DNA of 64,000 nt from Cryobacterium cryoconiti. Its GTDB lineage: Bacteria > Actinomycetota > Actinomycetes > Actinomycetales > Microbacteriaceae. Shown here in pieces: positions 43,987-54,000 of the stretch. The notes under the pieces were generated by a model. The model was not told the DNA's origin and ran no database searches. It worked only from the letters and a program-made list of their open reading frames with translations. Every line of letters starts with the position of its first letter. The first letter of the stretch is position 1. The DNA lies in the NCBI RefSeq assembly GCF_004403065.1, contig NZ_SOHA01000042.1, forward strand, positions 39,953 through 103,952. Reading direction: 5' to 3'. Position numbers and translations under genes: made by a program.

Positions 43987-44931
43987 CTAGACCGCCGCGG
44001 TCTCGTCCACCGCGTGGAACCACGGCGGGTACACGACGACCTTGGGCTTGTAGGCCCCGGCCGCGAGGATGGTGCGCACGGCGTCGCGCACCTTGTCGTT
44101 GGCGACTCCGACGAGCGTGACCAGTTCGAACGGGAACGATTCGGTGACGAGCAGCTCGGCCTCACGGATCTTCTGCGATTCCTGGTCGGCACGCAAAGAC
44201 CGCAGCATGCGATCGGCGGTCTCCGGCGCGGCGCCGAACCGGGTCAAGGACCCGGCGGCATCCCCATTGGCCACCGCGACGGCCGCCGCGGACGTCTCTG
44301 CGCCGTCGTGGGCGTCGCGGAGCTTCTTGACCGTGCTGACCAGGATGACGAAGTCGTAGGTCTGTGAACCGTGGGCCTCTTTCGACAGACGCGGGTCGTT
44401 GGACTCGGTGAGCAGGCTGTCCCACAGGCGGGCGTTGGGCGAGAGGTAGAACGGCACGTAACTCGCGACGCTGGGGCTGTCATCGCCCGCCACGAGCGCT
44501 GCACGCCGGGCCGCTCGCTGGGGTGCCGACGAGAGGTCGACGGCTGGGCGGGTCGTCCAGGCGTCGCTGGTGTCGGCGAGCAGGCGGCCACTGCTCAGGA
44601 TGCCGGCCAGGTTACGGATGTGCGTGACGTGGTAGATGCGCTGCTCACCGACGTTGTCGGCGGCGGACTTCGAGCTGGTGACGGGCTTCACCGCGGTGGC
44701 CGCCCGCGTCGTGACGGGCTTCACGGCGGCGGTCTTGGCGCCCAGGGTGGGGTTCGGTCCGCCCAGGGTCACGGTGCGTGGTGACGGCGAGCTGCGAAGC
44801 GACGGGGCGCGGCCCGCGGACTTGCTCCGAGTGGCTCGGGTGGCCACACCGGGCACGATTTCGGGAGCGGCTTTCGGGTAACAGCTGGCGCAAAGCCCGC
44901 CCTCAAGTCCATGGATGCATTCGTCGCTCAA
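43987..44931 (-). CDS. DarT-like ssDNA thymidine ADP-ribosyltransferase family protein with N-terminal Cys/His cluster
   Basis: About 314 residues from a TTG at 44931, with AAAGG upstream. Residues 1-20 hold C5, H7, C14 and C17 (ECIHGLEGGLCASCYPK), a likely zinc-binding knuckle. A basic Thr/Val linker (21-95) contains the repeat AAVKPVTTRAATAVKPVT. Residues 99-314 are the DarT/DUF4433 fold: YHVTHIRNLAGILSSGRLLAD for NAD binding, SYVPFYLSPNARLWDSL, and REAELLVTESFPFE, where E259 is the candidate catalytic glutamate. DarT modifies thymidine in single-stranded DNA and is normally paired with the macrodomain antitoxin DarG. No DarG is adjacent. Confidence 0.8.
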   Translation of the reverse strand: MSDECIHGLEGGLCASCYPKAAPEIVPGVATRATRSKSAGRAPSLRSSPSPRTVTLGGPNPTLGAKTAAVKPVTTRAATAVKPVTSSKSAADNVGEQRIYHVTHIRNLAGILSSGRLLADTSDAWTTRPAVDLSSAPQRAARRAALVAGDDSPSVASYVPFYLSPNARLWDSLLTESNDPRLSKEAHGSQTYDFVILVSTVKKLRDAHDGAETSAAAVAVANGDAAGSLTRFGAAPETADRMLRSLRADQESQKIREAELLVTESFPFELVTLVGVANDKVRDAVRTILAAGAYKPKVVVYPPWFHAVDETAAV

Positions 44932-45110
44932 GCTGGAAAAACCTTTCGTGTGCGTGGCCCCCACACTCTTCAAGTCCGATGCTCGAAGACCACATATCAA
45001 CGGTACGGTCATTTCGCACCCGGTGGTGACCGTTGTCGGGATTCGTGGCACCATTTCAGCCGGGATCATTACGCCTTGCCGGTAACGGTGAGCGATGCTA
45101 CTACCGACGT

Positions 45111-47393
45111 ATGAGCAGCGTCGACGATTTCAACGAGGACGCCATCGAGGTCTCCCGACCCAGAACGTGGGCGGCGGGAGTCCCCGGCGTCACCCATGCC
45201 ATGGGGCCGGCCTTCCGGCAGATGGGCGTGCCGCGCAGCCTGCGTGCCCTGACCGCGATGAACCAGCGCGACGGCTTCGACTGCATGAGCTGCGCGTGGC
45301 CGGACCCGGATCACCGCAAGACGTTCGAGTTCTGCGAGAACGGGGCCAAGGCGGCAACCTGGGAGGCCACACCGGTCACGGTGCCGACCGCGTTCTGGGC
45401 CGAGAACCCGATCAGCGAGCTGCTGACGAAGTCGGAGTACTGGCTCGGCATGCAGGGCCGCCTCGTGGAACCGGTCTACAAACCGGCCGGCTCCGAGCAC
45501 TACCGGCCGATCACCTGGGACGCGGCATTCGAGCTGGTGGGCGACACCCTCCGCGGCCTCGACTCCCCCGATCAGGCCGCGTTCTACACGAGCGGCCGCA
45601 CCTCGAACGAGGCCGCGTTCCTGTACCAGCTCTTCGTACGGGCGTTCGGCACCAACAACCTGCCGGATTGTTCGAACATGTGCCACGAATCGACCAGCTA
45701 CGCGATGCTCGAGACCGTGGGCATCGGCAAGAGCACCATCACCTACGCCGACTTCGCCCGCGCCGACCTGATCATCATCATGGGGCAGAACCCGGGCAGC
45801 AACCACCCACGGATGCTCACGGCACTGGAGGAGGCGAAGGCGGCCGGCGCATCCGTTGTCGCGGTCAACCCGCTGCCGGAGGCCGGACTGCTGCGCTACA
45901 AGAACCCGCAGACGGTGCGCGGCGTCATCGGGGCCGGCACCGTGATCGCCGACCAGCACCTGCAGATCCGGCTCGGGGGCGACATGGCGCTCCTGCAGGC
46001 CGTGTCCAAGCGGGTTCTCGACGCCGAAGCCGCCCGGCCCGGAACCGTCCTCGACCACGAATTCCTGCGGGAGCACTGCGTGGGCCTCGACGAGCTGCGC
46101 TCGCATCTGGCCCGGCTCGACGATGCCGCCGTCGCCGCGGCCACGGGCCTGACCGAGTCCGAGATCGACGAGCTGGCCGACCGGTACCTGCGCGCGGAGA
46201 AGGTCATCATCACCTGGGCGATGGGCATCACCCAGCACAAGAAGGCCGTTCCCACCATCAAGGAGATCATCAATCTGCTGCTGCTGCGCGGCAACATCGG
46301 CAAACCCGGCGCCGGCGCCTCCCCGATCCGCGGGCACAGCAATGTGCAGGGCGACCGCACCATGGGCATCTGGGAACGGATGCCCACGGCCTTCCTCGAC
46401 GCCCTGGAGCGGGAGTTCGGCTTCGACCCACCCCGGGCCGACGGCCTCGACAGCGTCGGCGCCATCCGCGCCATGCGGGACGGGCGAGTGAAGGTCTGGA
46501 TCGCCCTCGGCGGCAACCTGGTGGCGGCGATCTCCGATTCCGCCGTCGCCGAGGCCGCGATCTCGAAGACGGCGCTGAGCGTGCAGATCTCCACCAAGCT
46601 GAACCGGTCCCACGCGGTGGTCGGCGAACAGGCGCTGATCCTGCCCACGCTGGGCCGCACCGAGATCGACCGGCAGGCCACCGGCCCGCAGTTCGTGTCC
46701 GTGGAGGACACGGTGTGCGCGGTGCATTCCTCCACCGGCCGGCTCGAACCGGTGTCGGACCGGCTGCTCTCCGAGGTCGCCATCGTGTCGCGCCTCGCCC
46801 GGGCCACGCTCGAGACCACCACCTCGATCGACTGGGCCGGTTTCGAGAACGACTACGACGGCATCCGTGAGCACATCGCACATGTCATTCCGGGCTTCGC
46901 CGACTTCAATCAGCGGATCCGCCAGCAGGAGGGCTTCTCCCTTCCCCACGGGCCCCGCGACCGGCGCACCTTCCCCACCCCCAGCGGCAAGGCACTGCTG
47001 ACGGTCAACGAACTGGAGCCCATCGAGCGCCCGCCGGGGCGTCTGCTGCTGCAGACCCTGCGCTCGCACGACCAGTTCAACACCACGATCTACAGCCCGA
47101 ATGACCGTTACCGCGGCATCAAGAACGGCCGCCAGGTCATCTTCGTGAACCCGGAGGACATCGTCGAGTTGGGTCTGATCAGCGGAATGCTCGTCGACGT
47201 ACACAGTGAGTTCAGCGACAACGTCGACCGGGTGCTGCGCCGGTTCCGGCTCGTCGCGTACCCGAGCGCCCGCGGTTGCGCCGCGGCCTACTTTCCCGAG
47301 GCCAATGTGCTGGTGCCCCTGGACTCCACGGCGGAGGGCAGCAACACTCCCGTCTCGAAGGCGGTGCTGGTGCGCCTGGAACCGTCGCGCTGA
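45111..47393 (+). CDS. FdhF/YdeP family molybdopterin oxidoreductase
   Basis: A 760-residue molybdoenzyme from ATG 45111 (MSSVDDFNEDAIEV). The N-terminal segment has FDCMSCAWPDPDHRKTFEFC, close to the YdeP pattern rather than a complete 4Fe-4S cluster motif. The cofactor domains follow, with FYTSGRTSNEAAFLYQLFVR, LPDCSNMCHESTSYAM, GQNPGSNHPRML and RGHSNVQGDRTMGIWERMP. The C-terminal domain has TIYSPNDRYRGIKNGRQV. There is no selenocysteine. YdeP-type enzymes are linked to acid or formate-related redox, with the true substrate unclear. No FdhD or Mo-cofactor genes are in the window. Confidence 0.9.
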   Translation: MSSVDDFNEDAIEVSRPRTWAAGVPGVTHAMGPAFRQMGVPRSLRALTAMNQRDGFDCMSCAWPDPDHRKTFEFCENGAKAATWEATPVTVPTAFWAENPISELLTKSEYWLGMQGRLVEPVYKPAGSEHYRPITWDAAFELVGDTLRGLDSPDQAAFYTSGRTSNEAAFLYQLFVRAFGTNNLPDCSNMCHESTSYAMLETVGIGKSTITYADFARADLIIIMGQNPGSNHPRMLTALEEAKAAGASVVAVNPLPEAGLLRYKNPQTVRGVIGAGTVIADQHLQIRLGGDMALLQAVSKRVLDAEAARPGTVLDHEFLREHCVGLDELRSHLARLDDAAVAAATGLTESEIDELADRYLRAEKVIITWAMGITQHKKAVPTIKEIINLLLLRGNIGKPGAGASPIRGHSNVQGDRTMGIWERMPTAFLDALEREFGFDPPRADGLDSVGAIRAMRDGRVKVWIALGGNLVAAISDSAVAEAAISKTALSVQISTKLNRSHAVVGEQALILPTLGRTEIDRQATGPQFVSVEDTVCAVHSSTGRLEPVSDRLLSEVAIVSRLARATLETTTSIDWAGFENDYDGIREHIAHVIPGFADFNQRIRQQEGFSLPHGPRDRRTFPTPSGKALLTVNELEPIERPPGRLLLQTLRSHDQFNTTIYSPNDRYRGIKNGRQVIFVNPEDIVELGLISGMLVDVHSEFSDNVDRVLRRFRLVAYPSARGCAAAYFPEANVLVPLDSTAEGSNTPVSKAVLVRLEPSR

Positions 47394-47431
47394 CCCGAGC
47401 GCACCCGGCCCGGGACGGCCGGGACGGGCTG

Positions 47432-48877
47432 CTACGGGGTCGGCGGGATGACCGGTTCCACGAAGCTGAAGGTCATGCCGAGCAGCCACACCAGCAGCAG
47501 CACCACCGGCAGGTGGAAGAGGAACTGCAGCGAGGTGAAGCCGACGAGGTCGCGCGCCCGCAGTTTCAGAACGGCCAGCAGCGGCAGCATGAAGAACGGG
47601 TTGATCAGGTTCGGCAGGGCCTCGGCCACGTTGTAGATCTGCACCGTCCAGCCCAGGTTCATCTGGACATCCGTCGCCGCCTGCATCACATAGGGTGCTT
47701 CGACCAGCCACTTGCCACCGCCCGAGGGCACGAAGATGCCCAGGATCGCCGTGTAGATGGCGATGATCACGGCGAAGCCGCCGCCACCGCCCAGGCTGGT
47801 GAAGAACTCGGCGAGGTGCTCGGAGACCGTGAGGCCGTCGCTGCCGACGGCACGGGTGAGCACGGCGGCCATCGCGGCGTAGAGCGGGAACTGCACCAGG
47901 ATGCCGGCGGTGGCCGGCACCGCTTTGGTCACGGCCTGCAGAAAGTTGCGCGGTGTCTTGTGCAGCACGAGACCGAGCACGAGGAACACCAGCAGGTACC
48001 CGTTGAGGCTGCTGATCACCGTCAGGAACGGTTTCGTCAGGAACTGCGCGACGAGCCAGCCGAGGGTCATCAGCCCGAGGATCGCCGGGAGGATCCAGTG
48101 GAACTCAAGCCACTCCCCCGGGCGGGTGCGGGCCTGGGTGGGTTCGGGCTGGTCGTCGAGGCTCACCTCGAGTTCGGCAGCGGTGCGGATGGCGACGCCG
48201 CGGGGTGCTGACAGGTGAGCGACGGTCACGGTGAGAGCCATCATCACCGCGAGCAGCACAAGCGACTGCCAGGTGAAGATCGTGGTGCCGAAGTCGAGCA
48301 CGCCGGTGACCTTCAGCAGCTCCGGCGGGAGCGAGGTGGCCGTGGCCTGCAACTGCGCCGCGGACGACGACAGCCCCAGCGCCCAGACCGCGCCGAGCCC
48401 CATGAAGGCGGCGGCCCCGAGGGCCCGGTAGTCCACGCGCAGGTCGACCCGACGGGCGATCGCCCGAGCCAGGAGCCCGGCGAAGACCAGGCTGAGCCCC
48501 CAGTTCAAGAATGACACCGACATCGACAGCAGGGCCACGAAGCTCACGGCTGTCGCCGCGGTCTGCGGCACCGCCGCCAGCTTGTTGATGAGGCGGGCGA
48601 CCGGGGCCGAGGTGGCCACGACATACCCGGTCAGCACGACCATGGCCATCTGCAGGGTGAAGGCGGTCAGGTCCCAGAAACCGTCTCCGAATGCCGTGAC
48701 GACCGCGACCGGCGAGGAGCCGTTGGCCAGCGCGGCGATCGCGACGATGATGACGCCGCCGAGCGCGAAGACGTAGGCGTCAGGGAACCATTTCTCGGTC
48801 CACCGCGCCATGGACTGCGCCACACGGGCCAGCCCCTTCTCGGAGACGATCTCGGTGCGGGGCATGGCCGTGGTCAT
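47432..48877 (-). CDS. Short-chain fatty acid transporter, AtoE family
   Basis: A 481-residue permease with about twelve hydrophobic helices. The N-terminal RWTEKWFPDAYVFALGGVII, SMSVSFLNWGLSLVFAGLLA and FVPSGGGKWLVEAPYVMQAA match the AtoE/TIGR00366 family, which takes up acetoacetate and short-chain fatty acids. No coA-transferase or thiolase genes adjoin it, so its pathway is not evident here. It converges on the FdhF gene. Its upstream region contains an 18-bp tandem duplication at 48890-48925. Confidence 0.9.
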   Translation of the reverse strand: MTTAMPRTEIVSEKGLARVAQSMARWTEKWFPDAYVFALGGVIIVAIAALANGSSPVAVVTAFGDGFWDLTAFTLQMAMVVLTGYVVATSAPVARLINKLAAVPQTAATAVSFVALLSMSVSFLNWGLSLVFAGLLARAIARRVDLRVDYRALGAAAFMGLGAVWALGLSSSAAQLQATATSLPPELLKVTGVLDFGTTIFTWQSLVLLAVMMALTVTVAHLSAPRGVAIRTAAELEVSLDDQPEPTQARTRPGEWLEFHWILPAILGLMTLGWLVAQFLTKPFLTVISSLNGYLLVFLVLGLVLHKTPRNFLQAVTKAVPATAGILVQFPLYAAMAAVLTRAVGSDGLTVSEHLAEFFTSLGGGGGFAVIIAIYTAILGIFVPSGGGKWLVEAPYVMQAATDVQMNLGWTVQIYNVAEALPNLINPFFMLPLLAVLKLRARDLVGFTSLQFLFHLPVVLLLVWLLGMTFSFVEPVIPPTP

Positions 48878-48889
48878 GGGTCGGTCCTC

Positions 48890-48925
48890 TTCATTGAGTG
48901 AGTCAGTTTCATTGAGTGAGTCAGT
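48890..48925. repeat. 18-bp perfect tandem duplication upstream of the AtoE gene
   Basis: TTCATTGAGTGAGTCAGT occurs twice head to tail, 13 bp upstream of the start codon. On the coding (minus) strand it reads ACTGACTCACTCAATGAA, which adds an alternative ATG and changes the leader spacing. It may be a recent slippage event in a regulatory leader. Confidence 0.85.
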
Positions 48926-49135
48926 GCCTGAACGCAGACCAGGTCCGCAACCCGGCCAAGGCTAGGTGCCCTGAGTGGGGGTGTCAAAACGCCTGTCCGG
49001 ATCGGCCGCTGGCAGGCCACGCTCAGGGTTGTCAATTTTCCTAGACATCCGTGGCGGGGTCTGCCTACACTTAAACCTGCGAATGCCCTTTCCTGGGCTG
49101 GGGAACTCGTCTTCAGAATCGACACCGATCTCCAG

Positions 49136-49246
49136 ATGAACGACGACGACCATATGCTTCCGACTCCCACCTGTGCCTCCTGCTACGCCGCGATGGCGCC
49201 GGTCGGCGGAGGCTGGTGGTGCGATCACTGCGAGGAATTCGCGTAG
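49136..49246 (+). CDS. 36-residue Cys4 zinc-ribbon-like mini-protein
   Basis: An ATG at 49136 opens 36 codons ending in TAG at 49244-49246. The product begins [12 protein letters not shown]. The pair C13-A-S-C16 and the pair C29-D-H-C32 are separated by [12 protein letters not shown], giving CxxC-N12-CxxC, a compact treble-clef or rubredoxin-like zinc site. An acidic start and a Glu/Phe end flank it. No ribosome site is obvious; GATCTCCAG precedes the ATG, and M7 is an alternative start. It lies 80 bp before mscR on the same strand. I recognise no family. Confidence 0.6.
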   Translation: MNDDDHMLPTPTCASCYAAMAPVGGGWWCDHCEEFA

Positions 49247-49326
49247 CCGCTGGGGCAGCCTGCCGGAGAGGTTGGGTAGTGTGGACGGGTTCCACCAGCA
49301 CCCCACGCAGCTACCAGAGGAGTTCC

Positions 49327-50421
49327 ATGTCGGTCACCGTCTCAGGCGTCATCGCTCGATCGAAGGGTGCGCCGGTGGAGCTCGTCGACATCGTCATCCC
49401 CGACCCGGCTGCCGGCGAGGTCATCGTCGATATCGAGACCTGCGGCGTCTGCCACACCGACGTGCACTACCGTGATGGCGGCATCAACGACGAGTTCCCG
49501 TTCCTGCTCGGCCATGAGGCCGCCGGTCGGGTGAGCGTCATCGGCGCGGGCGTCACGCACGTCGCCGTGGGCGACTTCGTGGTGCTGAACTGGCGTGCGG
49601 TCTGCGGCGACTGCCGTGCCTGCAAGCGCGCCGAGCCCTGGTACTGCTTCAACACCTTCAACGCCACCCAGAAGATGACCCTCACCGACGGCACCGAGCT
49701 CACCCCGGCCCTCGGCATCGGCGCCTTCGCCGAGAAGACCCTCGTTCACGAGAAGCAGTGCACCAGGGTCGACCCGGCCGCCGACCCCGCGGTCGTCGGA
49801 CTGCTCGGCTGCGGCATCATGGCCGGCATCGGCGCCGCCATGAACACGGGCAACGTCACCCGCGGCGACTCGGTCGCCGTGATCGGATGCGGCGGCGTGG
49901 GCAACGCGGCCATCGTCGGGGCCCGGCTCGCCGGGGCATCCGTCATCATCGCCATCGACCGCGACGAGAAGAAGCTCGCGACCGCGGTAGCGCTCGGCGC
50001 CACGCACAGCATCGACTCCGCCGGCCTCGACGAGGATGGCGTGGTCACGGCCGTGCAGGACCTCACCGGCGGCTTCGGCGCGGATGTCGTGATCGACGCC
50101 GTCGGGCGTCCCGAGACCTGGCGGCAGGCGTTCTACGCCCGCGACCTGGCCGGCACGGTCGTGCTGGTGGGCGTGCCCACCCCCGAGATGATGCTCGAGA
50201 TCCCCCTGCTCGACGTGTTCGGGCGCGGCGGCGCGCTGAAGTCGTCCTGGTACGGCGACTGCCTGCCCGAACGCGACTTCCCGATGCTGACCGACCTCTA
50301 CCTGCAGGGCCGCCTGCCGCTGGACGAATTCGTCAGCGAGCGCATCGGCATCGGACACATCGAGGAGGCCTTCGCGAAGATGGCCCGCGGCGACGTGCTG
50401 CGCTCCGTGGTCGTGCTCTGA
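49327..50421 (+). CDS. mscR: S-(hydroxymethyl)mycothiol dehydrogenase
   Basis: A 364-residue zinc-dependent alcohol dehydrogenase that oxidises the formaldehyde-mycothiol adduct with NAD+ (and may reduce S-nitrosomycothiol). The start is ATG 49327 ([14 protein letters not shown]) behind GAGGAG. The catalytic zinc site is [16 protein letters not shown] and GHEAAGRV. The structural zinc lobe is [17 protein letters not shown]. The NAD fold has [19 protein letters not shown]. The stop shares one base with the next ATG (TGATG), so the MBL hydrolase is translationally coupled and probably acts on the product. Confidence 0.93.
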   Translation: MSVTVSGVIARSKGAPVELVDIVIPDPAAGEVIVDIETCGVCHTDVHYRDGGINDEFPFLLGHEAAGRVSVIGAGVTHVAVGDFVVLNWRAVCGDCRACKRAEPWYCFNTFNATQKMTLTDGTELTPALGIGAFAEKTLVHEKQCTRVDPAADPAVVGLLGCGIMAGIGAAMNTGNVTRGDSVAVIGCGGVGNAAIVGARLAGASVIIAIDRDEKKLATAVALGATHSIDSAGLDEDGVVTAVQDLTGGFGADVVIDAVGRPETWRQAFYARDLAGTVVLVGVPTPEMMLEIPLLDVFGRGGALKSSWYGDCLPERDFPMLTDLYLQGRLPLDEFVSERIGIGHIEEAFAKMARGDVLRSVVVL

Positions 50422-51050
50422 TGGCCGCCCGCATCGAGCACCTGGTCACCTCCGGCAGCTTCAGCCTCGACGGCGGCACCTGGGACGTCGACAACAACGT
50501 CTGGATCGTCGGCGACGACGACGAGTGCGTCGTGATCGACGCCGCCCACGATGTCGACGCCATCCTCACGGCCGTCGGCGACCGCAAGCTGGTGGGCATC
50601 CTCTGCACGCACGCGCACGACGACCACATCGGCGCCGTCGCCGGCGTGCAGAAGGCGCACACCGCGCCCACGTATCTGCACCCCGACGACATGATGCTGT
50701 GGGACCGGGTCTACCCGGATGCGCCGCCGAGCCGTCCGCTCGAGAACGGTCAGCACATCCAGGTGGCCGGCATCGATCTCGAGGTGCTGCACACCCCCGG
50801 GCACTCCCCCGGCGCCGTCTGCTTCTATTCCTCAGCGCTGGGCACCGTGTTCAGCGGCGACACCCTGTTCCACGGCGGACCCGGCGCCACCGGCCGCTCG
50901 TTCAGCGACTTCCCCACGATCATCGCGTCGATCACGGGCACACTGCTGACGCTGCCGGCGAGCACGGTCGTACTCACCGGCCACGGCGAGTCGACGACCA
51001 TCGGCGCCGAAGCCGTGCACCTCGACGAGTGGATCGCCCGCGGCCACTAG
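50421..51050 (+). CDS. MBL fold hydrolase coupled to mscR (glyoxalase II-like)
   Basis: A 209-residue metallo-beta-lactamase-fold enzyme. Metal-binding motifs are THAHDDHIG near residue 75, TPGHSPGAVCF near 120, SGDTLFHGGPG and LTGHGESTTIG. The gene begins one base before the mscR stop ends. This pairing recurs in actinobacteria, where the hydrolase is thought to release formate from S-formylmycothiol (inference from context). The length and motifs fit glyoxalase II-like thioesterases. Confidence 0.9.
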   Translation: MAARIEHLVTSGSFSLDGGTWDVDNNVWIVGDDDECVVIDAAHDVDAILTAVGDRKLVGILCTHAHDDHIGAVAGVQKAHTAPTYLHPDDMMLWDRVYPDAPPSRPLENGQHIQVAGIDLEVLHTPGHSPGAVCFYSSALGTVFSGDTLFHGGPGATGRSFSDFPTIIASITGTLLTLPASTVVLTGHGESTTIGAEAVHLDEWIARGH

Positions 51051-51088
51051 GACGTGTCCGGCCGCGACGGATGCCCGCCGCCGGCCGG

Positions 51089-54000
51089 TCAGCGGCGCAC
51101 GATCGAGCGCAGCAGCCGCACGACCACGGACAGGGACGCCATGTCGTCCTGGCCGAGGGCGTTGACCTCCTCGAACACGCTGCGGGCCCGGCCGAGCTGT
51201 TCCGCGTTGAGCGTCTCCCAGGCCACGACGCGTTCGTCGGCGGTGCCGGCATCCGTCTCGGTGAGCACCGCACGGGTCATGTCGGCGACGACCGCATAGA
51301 GGTCGTCGCGGAGGGCGGCGCGGGCCAGGGCCTGCCAGCGGTCCTTGCGTGGCAGCACGGTGATGCGCTCCAGCAGGTTGTCCACCTTGAACCGGTCGTA
51401 GACCGTGTAGTAGAGGCTGGCGACGTCGGTCATGGGCTCGTCGACCTGCGCCGCGATCTGCGCCACGTCGAGCAGGGCGAACGCTTCGAAGAGCTCGGCC
51501 CATCGGCGGCCGAGATTCTCCGGCACGCCCCACTCCTGGGCCGTCTCCAGGAGGGACAACACCCGTTTCAGGTCGCCGCCCTTGAGGTAGTCGTCGAGGT
51601 GCGCGCGCATCAGGTCCATCTGCGGTTTGTACTGGGCGACCACCTCGCCGACGGGGCGCGACGCCCCCTGGTTGACCTGCCAGCGCACGGCCCGGTCGAG
51701 CAGGCGACGGATGTCCAGGTGGATCGCCGTCCAGTGCTTCGTCGGGAACGACGACGGCAGGGCGTTGACCTCGCCGACGAGCACGTCGATCTCGAAGATC
51801 TCCCGCAGGGCGACGAACGCCTTGGCGACCGTGGCCTGGTTCGCCGAGGTCTCCTCCATGGCCCGGAACGCGAAGGTCACCCCGCCGAGGTTGATCATGT
51901 CGTTGGCCACGACGGTGGCGATGATCTCGCGGCGCAGCGGATGCGTGTCGAGCTCGGCGTCGAAACGCTCGGACAGCTGTTTCGGGAAGTAACGGCGCAG
52001 CGTGCGGCCGAACCACGGGTCGTCGGGCAGGTCGCTGTCCCGCAGCGACGTGGCCAGCTCGATCTTGGCGTACGCCGCGAGCACCGAGAGCTCCGGCGAG
52101 GTCAGACCCTGGCCCGTCTCGAGGCGCTCCCGCAGCGTCGCGGTGGTGGGCAGCGCCTCGAGTTCGCGCTTGAGGTCGCCCGAGGCCTCCTGCCAGTCCA
52201 TCAGCCGCTCGTAGCTGGGGCTCCAGGTGGTCACCTTCGCCCGGTCGTTGAGCAGCAGGATGTTCTGGTCGACGTTGTCTTCCAGCACCAGCCGGGCCAC
52301 CTCGTCGGACATGGAGGCGAGGAACTCCGAGCGCTCCGACTCGGCCAGCTTGCCGGCGGCCACCATCCGGTCGACGAAGATCTTGATGTTGACCTCGTGG
52401 TCGGAGCAGTCCACCCCGGCCGAGTTGTCGATCGCGTCGGTGTTCAGGATGACACCCGTGAGGGCTGCCTCGATGCGCCCGTGCTGGGTCATCCCGAGGT
52501 TGCCGCCCTCACCGACGACCTTGACGCGCAGGTCCCGGCCGTCGACCCGGATGGCGTCGTTCGCCTTGTCGCCGACCTCGGCGGCCGTCTCGGTGCTGGC
52601 CTTCACATAGGTGCCGATGCCGCCGTTGTAAAGCAGGTCGGCGGGGGCGGTCAGGATCGCGCGGAGCAGTTCCGGCGGACTCAGCCGCACAGTGCCCTCC
52701 GGCAGCCCGAGGGCGGCGCGCACCTCGGCGGAGATCGGCACGACCTTGGACTGGCGCGGGAAGACCCCGCCGCCGGCGCTGATCAGGCCGGGGTTGTAGT
52801 CCGCCCAGGAGGAACGCGGCAGCGCGAACAGGCGCCGGCGTTCCTGGAAGGAGGTCGCGGCATCCGGATTCGGGTCCAGGAAAATGTGCCGGTGGTCGAA
52901 GGCCGCCAGCAGACGGATGTGCTGCGACAGCAGCATTCCGTTGCCGAAGACGTCGCCGGACATGTCGCCCACCCCGACGACCGTGAAGTCCTCCGCCTGC
53001 GTGTCGACGCCCAGCTCGCTGAAGTGGCGTTTGACCGACTCCCACGCGCCGCGGGCGGTGATGCCCATGGCCTTGTGGTCGTAGCCGATCGAACCGCCGG
53101 ACGCGAACGCGTCCCCCAGCCAGAAACCGTATTCGGCGGCGAGCCCGTTGGCCACGTCCGAGAAGGTGGCCGTGCCCTTGTCGGCGGCGACGACGAGGTA
53201 GGAATCGTCGTCGTCGTGTCGCACCACCCGGGCCGGCGGCACGAGCAGCTCCCCCTCCGGCGTGGTCACCAGGTTGTCGGTGAGGTCGAGCAGCCCCCGG
53301 ATGAACGTCTTGTAGCTCGCGATGCCCTCAGCCATCCAGGCCGCGCGGTCGAGAGCCGGATCGGGCAGCTGCTTCGCGAAGAAACCGCCCTTTGCGCCGG
53401 TCGGCACGATCACGGCGTTCTTGACCGTCTGCGCCTTGACCAGGCCGAGCACCTCGGTGCGGAAATCCTCCCGCCGGTCTGACCAGCGCAGCCCGCCGCG
53501 GGCCACCTTGCCGAAGCGGAGATGCACGCCCTCCACCTGCGGGGAGTACACCCAGATCTCATATTTCGGCCGCGGGAACGGCAGCAGGTCGATCGAGGTC
53601 GGGTCGAGCTTGATGCTCAGGTAGGGCTTGTCCTGGAAGAAGTTCGTGCGCAGCGACGACTCGATCAGGTTGATCAGGGTGCGCAGCACCCGGTCGGCGT
53701 CGAGCGTGGTGACCTGTTCCATGGCCGCTGTGAGTTCCTCGGTGACCTGCAGGCTGCGACGGATGCGTTCCGTCTCCGCCAGGTCGGGATCGAACCGGGC
53801 CTCGAAGAGCTCCACCAGCCCCCGGGTGACGGCCGGATTGGCGAGCAGGGTGTCGGCGATGAAGCCGTAGGAGTTGGTGTTGCCGGCCTGGCGCAGGTAC
53901 TTGGCGTAGCTGCGCAGGATGACGACCCGGTGCCAGGGCATGCCTTCCCGCAGCACGAGGCGGTCCAGGCCGTCCGATTGGATGGCCCCGCTGACGGCGG

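Noticed and set aside
45111..47393. Selenocysteine in the FdhF-like enzyme
   Set aside because: The frame has no internal TGA, and the sequence is of the YdeP type, which does not use selenocysteine.
43316..48877. A toxin-antitoxin or defence island around the DarT-like gene
   Set aside because: No macrodomain, restriction enzyme, recombinase or other defence gene adjoins it; the thermonuclease is a secreted type.
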